Origin: an uncultured Christensenella sp.
GTDB lineage: Bacteria; Bacillota; Clostridia; Christensenellales; Borkfalkiaceae
Assembly (NCBI GenBank): GCA_910585235.1
Contig: CAJUCM010000005.1
Location: forward strand, 1 to 64,000
Direction of reading: 5' to 3'
DNA: 64,000 bases
A program made the position numbers and the translations under genes. A model generated the notes under the pieces. The model was not told where the DNA came from. It saw nothing but the letters and a program-made list of their open reading frames with translations, and made no database searches. Shown one piece after another: positions 57,164 to 64,000 of this stretch. Within the stretch, counting starts at the first letter, position 1, and every line of letters starts with the position of its first letter.

Positions 57164-59041
57164 ATGAAGAAGAAAACGCAACGGACTTATATCGGCGGGC
57201 AGGCGGTCATTCAAGGCGTCATGATGCGCGGAAGGCGCGGCATGGCGACCGTCGTGCGCGACGATAAGGGCGAACTGCATATGGAAGCGAAGCGCATCAC
57301 TCCTCCCGAAAAGAGGAAAAAGTGGACGCGCATTCCTTTCGTGCGCGGAGTGATCAATTTCGTACTTTCGCTTGTGGACGGCATGAAAGCGCTTTTGAGA
57401 AGCTCGGAAGTCGCGGTCGTTGAGGACGACGAGTCGTCGAGCAAGTTTTCCGCATGGATCGAAGAGAAGTGGAAAGTGAGCGCAAGCGACATCGTCACGT
57501 TTATCGCGACCCTCTTCGGCGTTGCGCTTGCGTGCGGACTCTTCGTGTTTTTGCCGAATTATCTGACGAGCCTTATCGACAATGCGGTGCGCGGACGCGG
57601 CATTCCCGCGGGCGAACCGCTCCCTGCCGTTAAGAATTGGGGACAGGGCGGAATCTATTACAATCTTATAGAGGGCGGTTTCCGTCTCGTTATATTTATT
57701 TTCTACATTCTGTTTACCCTCCTTTTCAAATCTCTGCGCGAGACTTACCGTTATCACGGCGCGGAACACAAGACGATCAACTGTTACGAATACGGTCTGC
57801 CGCTCACGACGGAGAACGTCAAGACTTGTTCGCGTATGCACGACCGTTGCGGCACGACGTTTATTTTTATCGTGCTTCTTATCTCGATTCTGGCATTTGC
57901 GCTCGTGGGGTATCTCATTGTAGGGCTTGCGGGGCTTGCGACGGGCAACGCGTCGCTCGATATGTTTATTATGATCCTCATTAAGTTTGCCTGCCTGCCC
58001 GTTGTGGCGGGGGTTTCTTATGAGGTTCTGAAATTGCTGTCGCTCTCCGGTTCGCCGGCGCTCCTGCCCTTTAAGGCGCCCGGCTATCTCTTGCAGATGC
58101 TGACGACGCGCGAGCCGACCGACGATATGATCGAATGCGCGATCAAGGCGTTTGAAAAGGTGCTCGATATGGATAACGATCCCGAATCCCCCGAAAAGAC
58201 GTTCGCCACCGACGAAAAACTGTCCAAACTGCTTGCCATGATGAAAAAGGGCTTTGCGGAAAAGGAGATCGACGGAACGGACGCGGAGTGGATCCTTGCG
58301 CTGACCTTGAACATTCCGAGGAGCTCGTTGAGTGAGGAGCGGATCGTCAAGCAGGAATACACCAAAAAAATTCTCGAAATTTACGAATCCCGTCTGACGG
58401 GCAGACCGCTTTGGTATATTTTCGGAAGCACGGATTTCTACGGCTACCGTATCAACGTTGACGAGCGGGTCCTCATTCCCCGTCCCGAAACGGAGATCCT
58501 TGTACGGGAGGCGGTCGCCTCTCTGCGCGAGGGGGATACCATTCTCGATTTGTGCACGGGGAGCGGCGCGGTCGCCATTGCGATCGCCTGCGAAGCGGCG
58601 AAAGATAAAATGGTCTCCGTGACGGCGACCGACATCTCCGAGGGCGCGCTCGAAGTCGCGCGCTCTAACGCGCGCTTCAATAAGGCGAGTATCAATTTTA
58701 TCAAAGCCGATCTCTTCGACGGCGTGCGCGGAAGATTCAACCTCATCACGGCGAACCCGCCCTATATCAAGCGGGAGGAGATCGCCTCTCTTCAACGGGA
58801 AGTACGCGATTTTGAGCCGCGCATTGCATTGGACGGCGGGGTGGACGGACTTGATTTTTACAGAAAGATCGCCCAAAAGATCAACCGCTATATTGCGCGC
58901 GGCGGCTTGCTCATTCTCGAATGCGGCGAGAACCAGGCGCAGGACATTATCAAGATTTTCACGACGACGTCCCGCTGCGATTACGCCATGGTGGTGCGCG
59001 ATCTGAGCGGCGTGGAACGCGTCATTAAAATAGGTTTCTGA
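57164..59041 (+). CDS. prmC: Fusion of a DUF1385 membrane protein with release-factor glutamine methyltransferase PrmC
   Basis: 625 residues in one open frame. Residues 1-330 are a DUF1385 (YqhQ-like) protein: YIGGQAVIQGVMMRG, four transmembrane segments and RYHGAEHKTINCYEYG. Residues about 345-625 are a complete PrmC, which methylates the Gln of the GGQ motif in release factors: helical N-domain (SRLTGRPLWYIFGSTDFYGY), VLIPRPETEIL, SAM loop from D462 (DLCTGSGAVAIA) and NPPY at 532-535. In related Clostridia these are separate neighbouring genes before prfA. The junction is in frame with no stop or start signal. It overlaps prfA by one base (TGATG). The methyltransferase would thus be tethered to the membrane. 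Confidence 0.9.
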   Translation: MKKKTQRTYIGGQAVIQGVMMRGRRGMATVVRDDKGELHMEAKRITPPEKRKKWTRIPFVRGVINFVLSLVDGMKALLRSSEVAVVEDDESSSKFSAWIEEKWKVSASDIVTFIATLFGVALACGLFVFLPNYLTSLIDNAVRGRGIPAGEPLPAVKNWGQGGIYYNLIEGGFRLVIFIFYILFTLLFKSLRETYRYHGAEHKTINCYEYGLPLTTENVKTCSRMHDRCGTTFIFIVLLISILAFALVGYLIVGLAGLATGNASLDMFIMILIKFACLPVVAGVSYEVLKLLSLSGSPALLPFKAPGYLLQMLTTREPTDDMIECAIKAFEKVLDMDNDPESPEKTFATDEKLSKLLAMMKKGFAEKEIDGTDAEWILALTLNIPRSSLSEERIVKQEYTKKILEIYESRLTGRPLWYIFGSTDFYGYRINVDERVLIPRPETEILVREAVASLREGDTILDLCTGSGAVAIAIACEAAKDKMVSVTATDISEGALEVARSNARFNKASINFIKADLFDGVRGRFNLITANPPYIKREEIASLQREVRDFEPRIALDGGVDGLDFYRKIAQKINRYIARGGLLILECGENQAQDIIKIFTTTSRCDYAMVVRDLSGVERVIKIGF

Positions 59042-60102
59042 TGGACGGCAAACTGCTTGCGATCGAAAAGCGGTACGAGGAACTCGGCGAACTTTTGTCC
59101 CAGGAGGAAACGTTTTCCGATCCCGTGTTGTTCAAAAAGCTCTCCAAAGAGCGTTCGGAATCGGAGGAGATCGTCTCCGTCTGGCGCGATCTTCAAAAGG
59201 TCAGAGCGGAATGCGGGGCGGCGCAGAGCGAGGCGCAGAGGGAGACGGGGGAGATGAAAGAGCTTCTCCTCGAAGAGTGCGCGTCGCTCAAAGAAAGAGA
59301 AACCGCCCTCGAACAGGAACTGAAAATTTTACTTCTTCCGAAAGATAAGAACGACGAGAGGGGTTGCGTTCTCGAAATCCGCGCGGGCGCGGGCGGCGAG
59401 GAGGCGGCGCTCTTCGGAAGAGTTCTTTTGAGAATGTACGAAAATTATTGCCTCAATCACAGGTTCCGCTTCGAGACCGTAGATCTCAACGAGACGGAAC
59501 TCGGCGGCGTAAAAGAGGCGGTCGTAAACGTATCGGGCAGGGGCGCGTATGCCCGCCTGAAATACGAGAGCGGCGTCCACCGCGTCCAGCGCGTTCCCGA
59601 AACGGAGTCGCAGGGCAGGATCCACACTTCGACGGCGACCGTCGCGGTCTTGCCCGAAGCGGAGGAGTTTGACGCGGAGATCAGAGAAGAGGACATCCGG
59701 ATCGACGTGTTCCGTTCTTCGGGCGCGGGCGGTCAGAAAGTCAACAAAACGGAGACGGCGATCCGCATCACCCATTTTCCGACGGGGATCGTGGTGAGCT
59801 GTCAGGACGAGAGAAGCCAGTTAAAGAACAAAGATAAGGCGATGAAAGTTCTCAAAACCCGCCTTTACGACTATTACAGGACGCGGGCGGACAGCGCGGA
59901 AGCGGCGTCCCGCAAGAGCCTTGTCGGAACGGGAGACAGGAGCGAGCGGATCAGAACGTACAACTATCCGCAGAGCCGTATCACCGATCACAGGATCGGG
60001 CTGAGCCTGTTTTCCATGGAGGCGTTTTTGGGCGGAGAGATCGACGAAATGATCGACGCGCTCGCACGCGCGGATCGGGAAGCGCAGTTGGCGGGCGATT
60101 AA
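59041..60102 (+). CDS. prfA: Peptide chain release factor 1
   Basis: RF1 recognises UAA and UAG and triggers peptide release. 353 residues. The codon-reading tripeptide PxT is in RVPETESQGRIHTS and the catalytic GGQ is in RSSGAGGQKVNKTE. RAGAGGEEAALF and the YNYPQSRITDHRIG motif complete the family pattern. The start overlaps the stop of the DUF1385-PrmC fusion, so the factor and its modifying enzyme are coupled. Confidence 0.98.
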   Translation: MDGKLLAIEKRYEELGELLSQEETFSDPVLFKKLSKERSESEEIVSVWRDLQKVRAECGAAQSEAQRETGEMKELLLEECASLKERETALEQELKILLLPKDKNDERGCVLEIRAGAGGEEAALFGRVLLRMYENYCLNHRFRFETVDLNETELGGVKEAVVNVSGRGAYARLKYESGVHRVQRVPETESQGRIHTSTATVAVLPEAEEFDAEIREEDIRIDVFRSSGAGGQKVNKTETAIRITHFPTGIVVSCQDERSQLKNKDKAMKVLKTRLYDYYRTRADSAEAASRKSLVGTGDRSERIRTYNYPQSRITDHRIGLSLFSMEAFLGGEIDEMIDALARADREAQLAGD

Positions 60103-60124
60103 ATTTACTTATGCGGGGTGTCTT

Positions 60125-61327
60125 ATGGCAGAGAATGTACTTGCGAAGAGGATCAAGAGCATTTCGCCTTCGCTGACGCTTGCGATCAGCGCAAAGGCGA
60201 AATCCATGAAGGCGGCGGGCGAGAACGTCATTTCGTTCGGCGTCGGCGAGCCCGATTTCAACACGCCGGACTATATCATTGCGGCGGCGGAAGAGGCGCT
60301 TCAAAAGGGCTTTACCAAATATACGCCCTCGTCGGGAATGCCCGATCTCAAACACGCGATCGTTGCAAAACTCGAACGGGACAACGGACTTTCATACGAC
60401 CCTTCCCAGATCATTGTTTCAAACGGGGCAAAGCATTCGATCTTCAACGCCTGCTTTGCGCTTGTGGACGACGGGGACGAAGTCATCATTCCCGCGCCCT
60501 ACTGGCTCACCTATCCCGAAACGGTCAAAGTGTGCGGCGGCGTTCCCGTCATCGTCAAGGCGAGCAAAAAAACGGGCTTCAAAATCACGCCCGAACAGCT
60601 CGAAAGCGCGATCACGCCGAAAACGAAACTGTTTATTTTCAATTCGCCCTGCAATCCCACGGGCGCGGTCTATACGGAGGAGGAAATAAGGGCGCTTGCC
60701 GCCGTCTGCGAAAAGGCGGGAATCTACGTCCTCTCCGACGAAATCTACGAAAAACTCGTTTACGGAACGGCGAAACCGTTCTCCATGGCGGCGGTCAGCC
60801 GTTATATGAAAGAGCATACGGTCACCGTCAACGGTCTCTCCAAGACCTATGCGATGACGGGCTGGCGTATCGGTTATCTCGCCGCGCCCAAAGAGATCGC
60901 AAAGGCGATCGACTCTTTCCAGAGCCATGCGACGAGCAATCCCAACTCGATCGCGCAGTATGCGGCGGTCAGGGCGCTGAACTCGCCCGAAGCGCAGGTG
61001 CAGGAGATGGTTGCCCGCTTTGAAAAAAGGAGACTGTGCATGATCGAGCGTATTTCCGAATTTCAAGGCGCGTACTGCATTATTCCGGACGGCGCGTTCT
61101 ACGCCATGCTCTATGTAAAGGACTTTTACGGCAAGAGATTCGATAACCGCCTCATTACCGATTCGACGAGTTTTGCGGATACGCTTCTCGAAGCGGCGAA
61201 AGTCGCGGTCATTCCGGGGGCGGCGTTCGGCGCGGACGAATGCGTGCGCCTTTCCTATTCGCTCTCAATGGAGGAAATGCTCGAAGGGCTCGACAGGATC
61301 GACGCGTTTTTGATGAGTTTGCAATAA
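60125..61327 (+). CDS. aspC: Class I/II aminotransferase (aspartate aminotransferase-like)
   Basis: PLP-dependent aminotransferase of 400 residues. FGVGEPDFNTP near residue 40, YTPSSGMPDLKHA, SNGAKHSIFNACFAL, FNSPCNPTGAVY, the Asp in LSDEIYE and the PLP lysine in NGLSKTYAMTGWRIGY fit aspartate aminotransferase subgroup Ib. The exact amino acid is not decided by sequence. It starts 22 bp after prfA. Confidence 0.92.
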   Translation: MAENVLAKRIKSISPSLTLAISAKAKSMKAAGENVISFGVGEPDFNTPDYIIAAAEEALQKGFTKYTPSSGMPDLKHAIVAKLERDNGLSYDPSQIIVSNGAKHSIFNACFALVDDGDEVIIPAPYWLTYPETVKVCGGVPVIVKASKKTGFKITPEQLESAITPKTKLFIFNSPCNPTGAVYTEEEIRALAAVCEKAGIYVLSDEIYEKLVYGTAKPFSMAAVSRYMKEHTVTVNGLSKTYAMTGWRIGYLAAPKEIAKAIDSFQSHATSNPNSIAQYAAVRALNSPEAQVQEMVARFEKRRLCMIERISEFQGAYCIIPDGAFYAMLYVKDFYGKRFDNRLITDSTSFADTLLEAAKVAVIPGAAFGADECVRLSYSLSMEEMLEGLDRIDAFLMSLQ

Positions 61328-61351
61328 ATTAAAATTTTTTCGGAAAAACCC

Positions 61352-61380
61352 TTGAAAAGTGATAAAAAACTTGATACAAT
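61352..61380 (+). promoter_or_regulatory. Sigma-A promoter of the P-loop gene
   Basis: -35 TTGAAA (61352-61357), 17-bp spacer, -10 TACAAT (61375-61380). Confidence 0.75.
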
Positions 61381-61422
61381 AAAAACACAGAAAGAATCGC
61401 CGTAGGGCGACGGGAGGACAGC

Positions 61423-61830
61423 ATGATCAAAATTATTTGCGGACCGAAAGGCAGCGGAAAGACGAAGAGGATCATTGACGCGGCGAACGAAGCGGTCGCG
61501 GGCGCAAAAGGGCATCTCATTTTTATTACGGATACGAAGCGTTATATGTATGATCTGAAACGCGAGATCCGTTTTATCGACGTGAGCGATTATTCGATCG
61601 CGGGCGAAGAGGCGCTTTGCGGATTTATCAAGGGCGCGATCGCGGGCGCATACGATAACGAATACGTCTATATCGACGGCGTGGCGCGCATTGCGGGCAA
61701 GAACCTTAAAGATATGGCGCAACTCTTCTATATGCTCGATAAGGTAGCGGCGCTGCGCAGTCTTGTGGTCACGATCACTTGTAGCTGTGCGGAGGAGGAG
61801 CTTCCCGATTTCGTCAAGAAGTATCTTTGA
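61423..61830 (+). CDS. Small P-loop ATPase-like protein
   Basis: 135 residues. It begins IKIICGPKGSGKTKRIID, a Walker A motif at residues 7-14, and has a hydrophobic strand ending in Asp (YVYIDGVA) that could be Walker B. No further domain is recognised; similar short P-loop proteins in Clostridia are annotated only as hypothetical or PilT-like. GGGAGGA precedes the ATG. It has its own promoter and is followed by a hairpin terminator. Confidence 0.8.
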   Translation: MIKIICGPKGSGKTKRIIDAANEAVAGAKGHLIFITDTKRYMYDLKREIRFIDVSDYSIAGEEALCGFIKGAIAGAYDNEYVYIDGVARIAGKNLKDMAQLFYMLDKVAALRSLVVTITCSCAEEELPDFVKKYL

Positions 61831-61858
61831 CCTTACGCAACAAAAAAGAATGTGAAAG

Positions 61859-61886
61859 ACATCCCTTTTTATAAGGGATGTTTTCG
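61859..61886 (+). terminator. Terminator upstream of thrC
   Basis: Stem ACATCCCTT/AAGGGATGT with a 5-nt loop followed by TTTC; a moderate terminator for the P-loop gene. No T-box features are seen ahead of thrC. Confidence 0.6.
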
Positions 61887-61927
61887 GATACGGAGAAATC
61901 CGAATACGGTTTTACAAGGAGAAAAGA

Positions 61928-63412
61928 ATGAAATTCGTGAGCACGCGCGGAGGAGAAACGGTCACCGGCGCAGAGGCAATCGTCAAAGGGATCGCTTCTG
62001 ACGGCGGACTGTTCGTCCCCGAAACCTTCCCGAAATTTTCCGACGGAGAAATGGAGTCCATGCTCGGCATGGATTACGCGGAGCGCGCCGCGACCGTTCT
62101 TTTCAAATTTTTCGACGAGTTTGACAGAGAGGAATTGCTCTTAGCGCTTAAAGAGGCGTACGCCCGCTTTGACGGCGATCCCGCGCCGTTGGTGCGGATC
62201 GACGAGGGGAAATATTTTCTCGAACTTTTCCACGGTCCCACCTGCGCGTTCAAAGATATGGCGCTCTCCGTTCTCCCTTATCTGCTTAAAAAGAGCAGCG
62301 AGATCTTGGGGATCAAAGACGACGTTCTCGTTCTGACCGCAACGAGCGGTGATACGGGCAAAGCCGCGCTCGAAGGATTCAGGGATCAGAAGGGCGTCAA
62401 AATACAGGTATTCTATCCCGAAGAGGGCGTTTCCGCCATGCAGAAGCTTTTTATGACGACGCAGGAGGGGAGCAACGTCTCCGTCGTCGCCGTCAAGGGA
62501 AACTTTGACGACTGTCAGGGCGCGGTCAAGAAAATTTTCACCTCCGAAGAATATACCGCTAAGATCAGGGAAAAGGGATACCTTTTATCGTCCGCGAACT
62601 CGATCAATATCGGCAGACTTGCTCCGCAGATCGCCTATTATTTTTCCGCTTACTGCGACCTCGTCTCTTCCGAACAGTTGGAGATGGGCGAAGAGGCGGA
62701 CTTCACCGTGCCGACGGGCAATTTCGGCAACATTCTCGCGGCGTACTACGCAAAGAGAATGGGGCTTCCCGTGGGCAGGCTCGTATGCGCCTCGAACAAG
62801 AACAACGTTCTCACCGATTTTATCCGCACGGGCGCGTACAACGCGAAGCGTACGTTCTATAAAACGATGTCGCCTTCCATGGATATTCTCGTCTCGTCCA
62901 ACCTCGAACGGCTGTTGTTCGAGCTTTCGGGACGGGACGCCGCGCGCACAAAAGAGCGCATGAAGTCCCTTTCCGAAACGGGGAAATACAGCCTTACGCC
63001 CGAAGAACTGACGGATTTGCGGGCGCAATTCTCGGCGGGATTCACGAGCGAGGACGATACGGTGGAATGTATCTACGAATATTTTACGGAATACGGCTAC
63101 CCCATGGATACCCATACGGGCGTCGCCATGAGCGTTGCCGACCGCTACCTCGAAAAGCGCGACCCGCTCGCGCCCAAGCGCGTCATGGTCGTCGTCAGCA
63201 CCGCAAGCCCCTATAAATTCCCGCAGGACGTTCTGTACGCGCTCACGGGAAACGACGTCAAGGATTCATTCAAGTGCGTCAAGCGCATCAATCTTTTGAC
63301 GGCGATGAAAGTGCCTGCGGCGATCAAAGGCGTCAGATATAAGCCCGTCCTCTTCAAGACGAGCGTCGCCCCGAAAGAGATCGGCGCGGAAGTTCTGAAA
63401 TTCGTGGAATAA
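61928..63412 (+). CDS. thrC: Threonine synthase
   Basis: PLP enzyme converting O-phosphohomoserine to threonine. 494 residues, the longer (class I) form. MKFVSTRGGE at the start, the PLP lysine in FHGPTCAFKDMALS, LTATSGDTGKAALEGF and VPTGNFGNILAAYYAKRMG are diagnostic. ACAAGGAG precedes the ATG. It stands alone here; hom and thrB are not in the window. Confidence 0.97.
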   Translation: MKFVSTRGGETVTGAEAIVKGIASDGGLFVPETFPKFSDGEMESMLGMDYAERAATVLFKFFDEFDREELLLALKEAYARFDGDPAPLVRIDEGKYFLELFHGPTCAFKDMALSVLPYLLKKSSEILGIKDDVLVLTATSGDTGKAALEGFRDQKGVKIQVFYPEEGVSAMQKLFMTTQEGSNVSVVAVKGNFDDCQGAVKKIFTSEEYTAKIREKGYLLSSANSINIGRLAPQIAYYFSAYCDLVSSEQLEMGEEADFTVPTGNFGNILAAYYAKRMGLPVGRLVCASNKNNVLTDFIRTGAYNAKRTFYKTMSPSMDILVSSNLERLLFELSGRDAARTKERMKSLSETGKYSLTPEELTDLRAQFSAGFTSEDDTVECIYEYFTEYGYPMDTHTGVAMSVADRYLEKRDPLAPKRVMVVVSTASPYKFPQDVLYALTGNDVKDSFKCVKRINLLTAMKVPAAIKGVRYKPVLFKTSVAPKEIGAEVLKFVE

Positions 63413-63426
63413 ATGATTGCAAAAAG

Positions 63427-63450
63427 AGCGGGCTTCGGCTCGCTTTTTTC
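63427..63450 (+). terminator. Terminator after thrC
   Basis: Seven-bp stem AGCGGGC/GCTCGCT (one G-U) with a TTCG tetraloop followed by TTTTTT. Confidence 0.85.
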
Positions 63451-63524
63451 ATAAAACTATCAAATCGGTAAATTTGTAGAGCGAATCAGGCGATAAATCC
63501 CTTTATTCCGGCGGCTGTTTGAAG

Positions 63525-63530
63525 TATAAT
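63525..63530 (+). promoter_or_regulatory. -10 element of the XRE membrane regulator
   Basis: TATAAT at 63525-63530, 32 bp before ATG 63562; the -35 region (TTTATT) is weak. Confidence 0.5.
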
Positions 63531-63561
63531 GATAGCGACGTTGAAAAAAGGAGGATTTGCT

Positions 63562-64000
63562 ATGGACCACAAAAAAATCGGGGCGTTTATCGCGCAGGAG
63601 CGAAAAGCGAAAAATCTGACGCAGGAGCAGTTTGCCGAAAAAATTTTTGTCAGCGCAAAAACCGTTTCCAAATGGGAAAACGGAAGGGGTTTGCCGGACA
63701 CGTATTTGCTTTCGCCGATCTGCGAAATTTTCGGCATTACGCTCAACGAACTTTTGAGCGGAGAACGTTTGGAAGGGGAGCATTACAAAGAAAAAGCCGA
63801 GGATCATATCACGGATCTGCTTGCCGAACGCAGGACCAACGGACAGAAAATCGTATTTTCCGTGATTTGCTTCTTCGTATGTTTCAGCGTGACCTTGCTC
63901 TGTATTTGCCTGACGCAGTGTCTGGAAATGCCCGTCTGGTTACAAGCGTGCCTGATCGTTTACGGGGTGGCGGTGCTGATCTTCGGCTTGTGCGTGGCGA
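63562..64000 (+). CDS. XRE-family regulator with a membrane domain, 3'-truncated by the window edge
   Basis: At least 146 residues; the frame is still open at base 64000. Residues 1-65 are a Cro/C1-type helix-turn-helix (GAFIAQERKAKNLTQEQFAEK, VSKWENGRGLPD). After a charged linker come two hydrophobic segments (about residues 95-118 and 127-146). Such HTH-plus-membrane proteins in Clostridia are presumed to sense the membrane or bind a partner there. AAAGGAGG gives a strong start. Confidence 0.85.
   Translation, partial: MDHKKIGAFIAQERKAKNLTQEQFAEKIFVSAKTVSKWENGRGLPDTYLLSPICEIFGITLNELLSGERLEGEHYKEKAEDHITDLLAERRTNGQKIVFSVICFFVCFSVTLLCICLTQCLEMPVWLQACLIVYGVAVLIFGLCVA

Noticed and set aside
61831..61927. 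T-box upstream of thrC
   Set aside because: No T-box sequence or antiterminator pairing; the only structure is the terminator of the preceding gene.

Overview
The window comes from a Gram-positive, endospore-forming anaerobe of the Bacillota, most likely an uncultured member of class Clostridia. The evidence is a GerA/GerB/GerC germination operon, SpoIIE, AddAB rather than RecBCD, a Clostridia-like pur gene order, an rpmE-DUF1385-prmC-prfA block, BspA-type leucine-rich surface lipoproteins, and Shine-Dalgarno plus sigma-A-type signals. Most of the DNA is moderately GC-rich and strongly prefers GC-ending codons. A few islands are visibly richer in AT: the recombinase at 1-957, the orphan membrane protein at 38196-38897 and the small XRE gene at 49622-49825. 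I cannot name a genus. There is no insertion sequence, CRISPR array or rRNA operon.

Layout. 1-1240 holds the 3' part of a large serine recombinase that runs into the terminator and 3' end of a leftward tRNA-Glu/Met/fMet cluster. 1289-5424 holds tilS, two tandem paralogous lipoprotein genes whose promoters carry poly-G tracts of different length, and a convergent third lipoprotein. 5454-15349 holds addB-addA, a membrane protein, a comEC-like gene and a PRC-barrel protein. 15406-20432 holds a leftward phosphoribosyltransferase-like gene and the chaperone set grpE-dnaK-dnaJ, in which GrpE has a long Tyr/Gly-rich N-terminus. 20436-20976 is a frameshifted membrane-protein gene.

21075-34480 is a purine operon: purE, purC, a Cys-less purF paralog, purF, purM, purN, a PurO-type IMP cyclohydrolase, a stand-alone AICAR transformylase, purD and purL. 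Together these take PRPP to IMP except for the adenylosuccinate lyase step (purB is not here). Three gaps in this operon hold copies of one intergenic element whose core is conserved while its terminal stem changes sequence but keeps pairing. It is followed by a modular zinc-ribbon/Glu-Pro-repeat protein and by pyrD and pyrE.

38921-46631 is a leftward block: a BspA-like lipoprotein, gerA-gerB-gerC behind a sigma-G-like promoter, a promoter-to-terminator interval of about 390 bp that looks like a non-coding or micro-ORF RNA, and spoIIE. 46677-53774 holds prmA-rsmE-mtaB, an XRE regulator, a HIT protein, and cca divergent from a lipid kinase/PAS-phosphatase pair; those two promoters share one palindromic -35 hexamer. 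53784-56593 is a leftward metabolic cluster. 56826-64000 holds rpmE, a DUF1385-PrmC fusion, prfA, an aminotransferase, a P-loop protein, thrC and a partial XRE membrane regulator.

Four signals deserve most attention: (1) homopolymer-tract promoters that could switch paired lipoproteins by phase variation; (2) the covarying intergenic element in the pur operon; (3) repeated placement of -10 elements 5-9 nt before start codons without a Shine-Dalgarno, which suggests that leaderless mRNAs are common here; (4) the uncharacterised RNA candidate between gerC and spoIIE.
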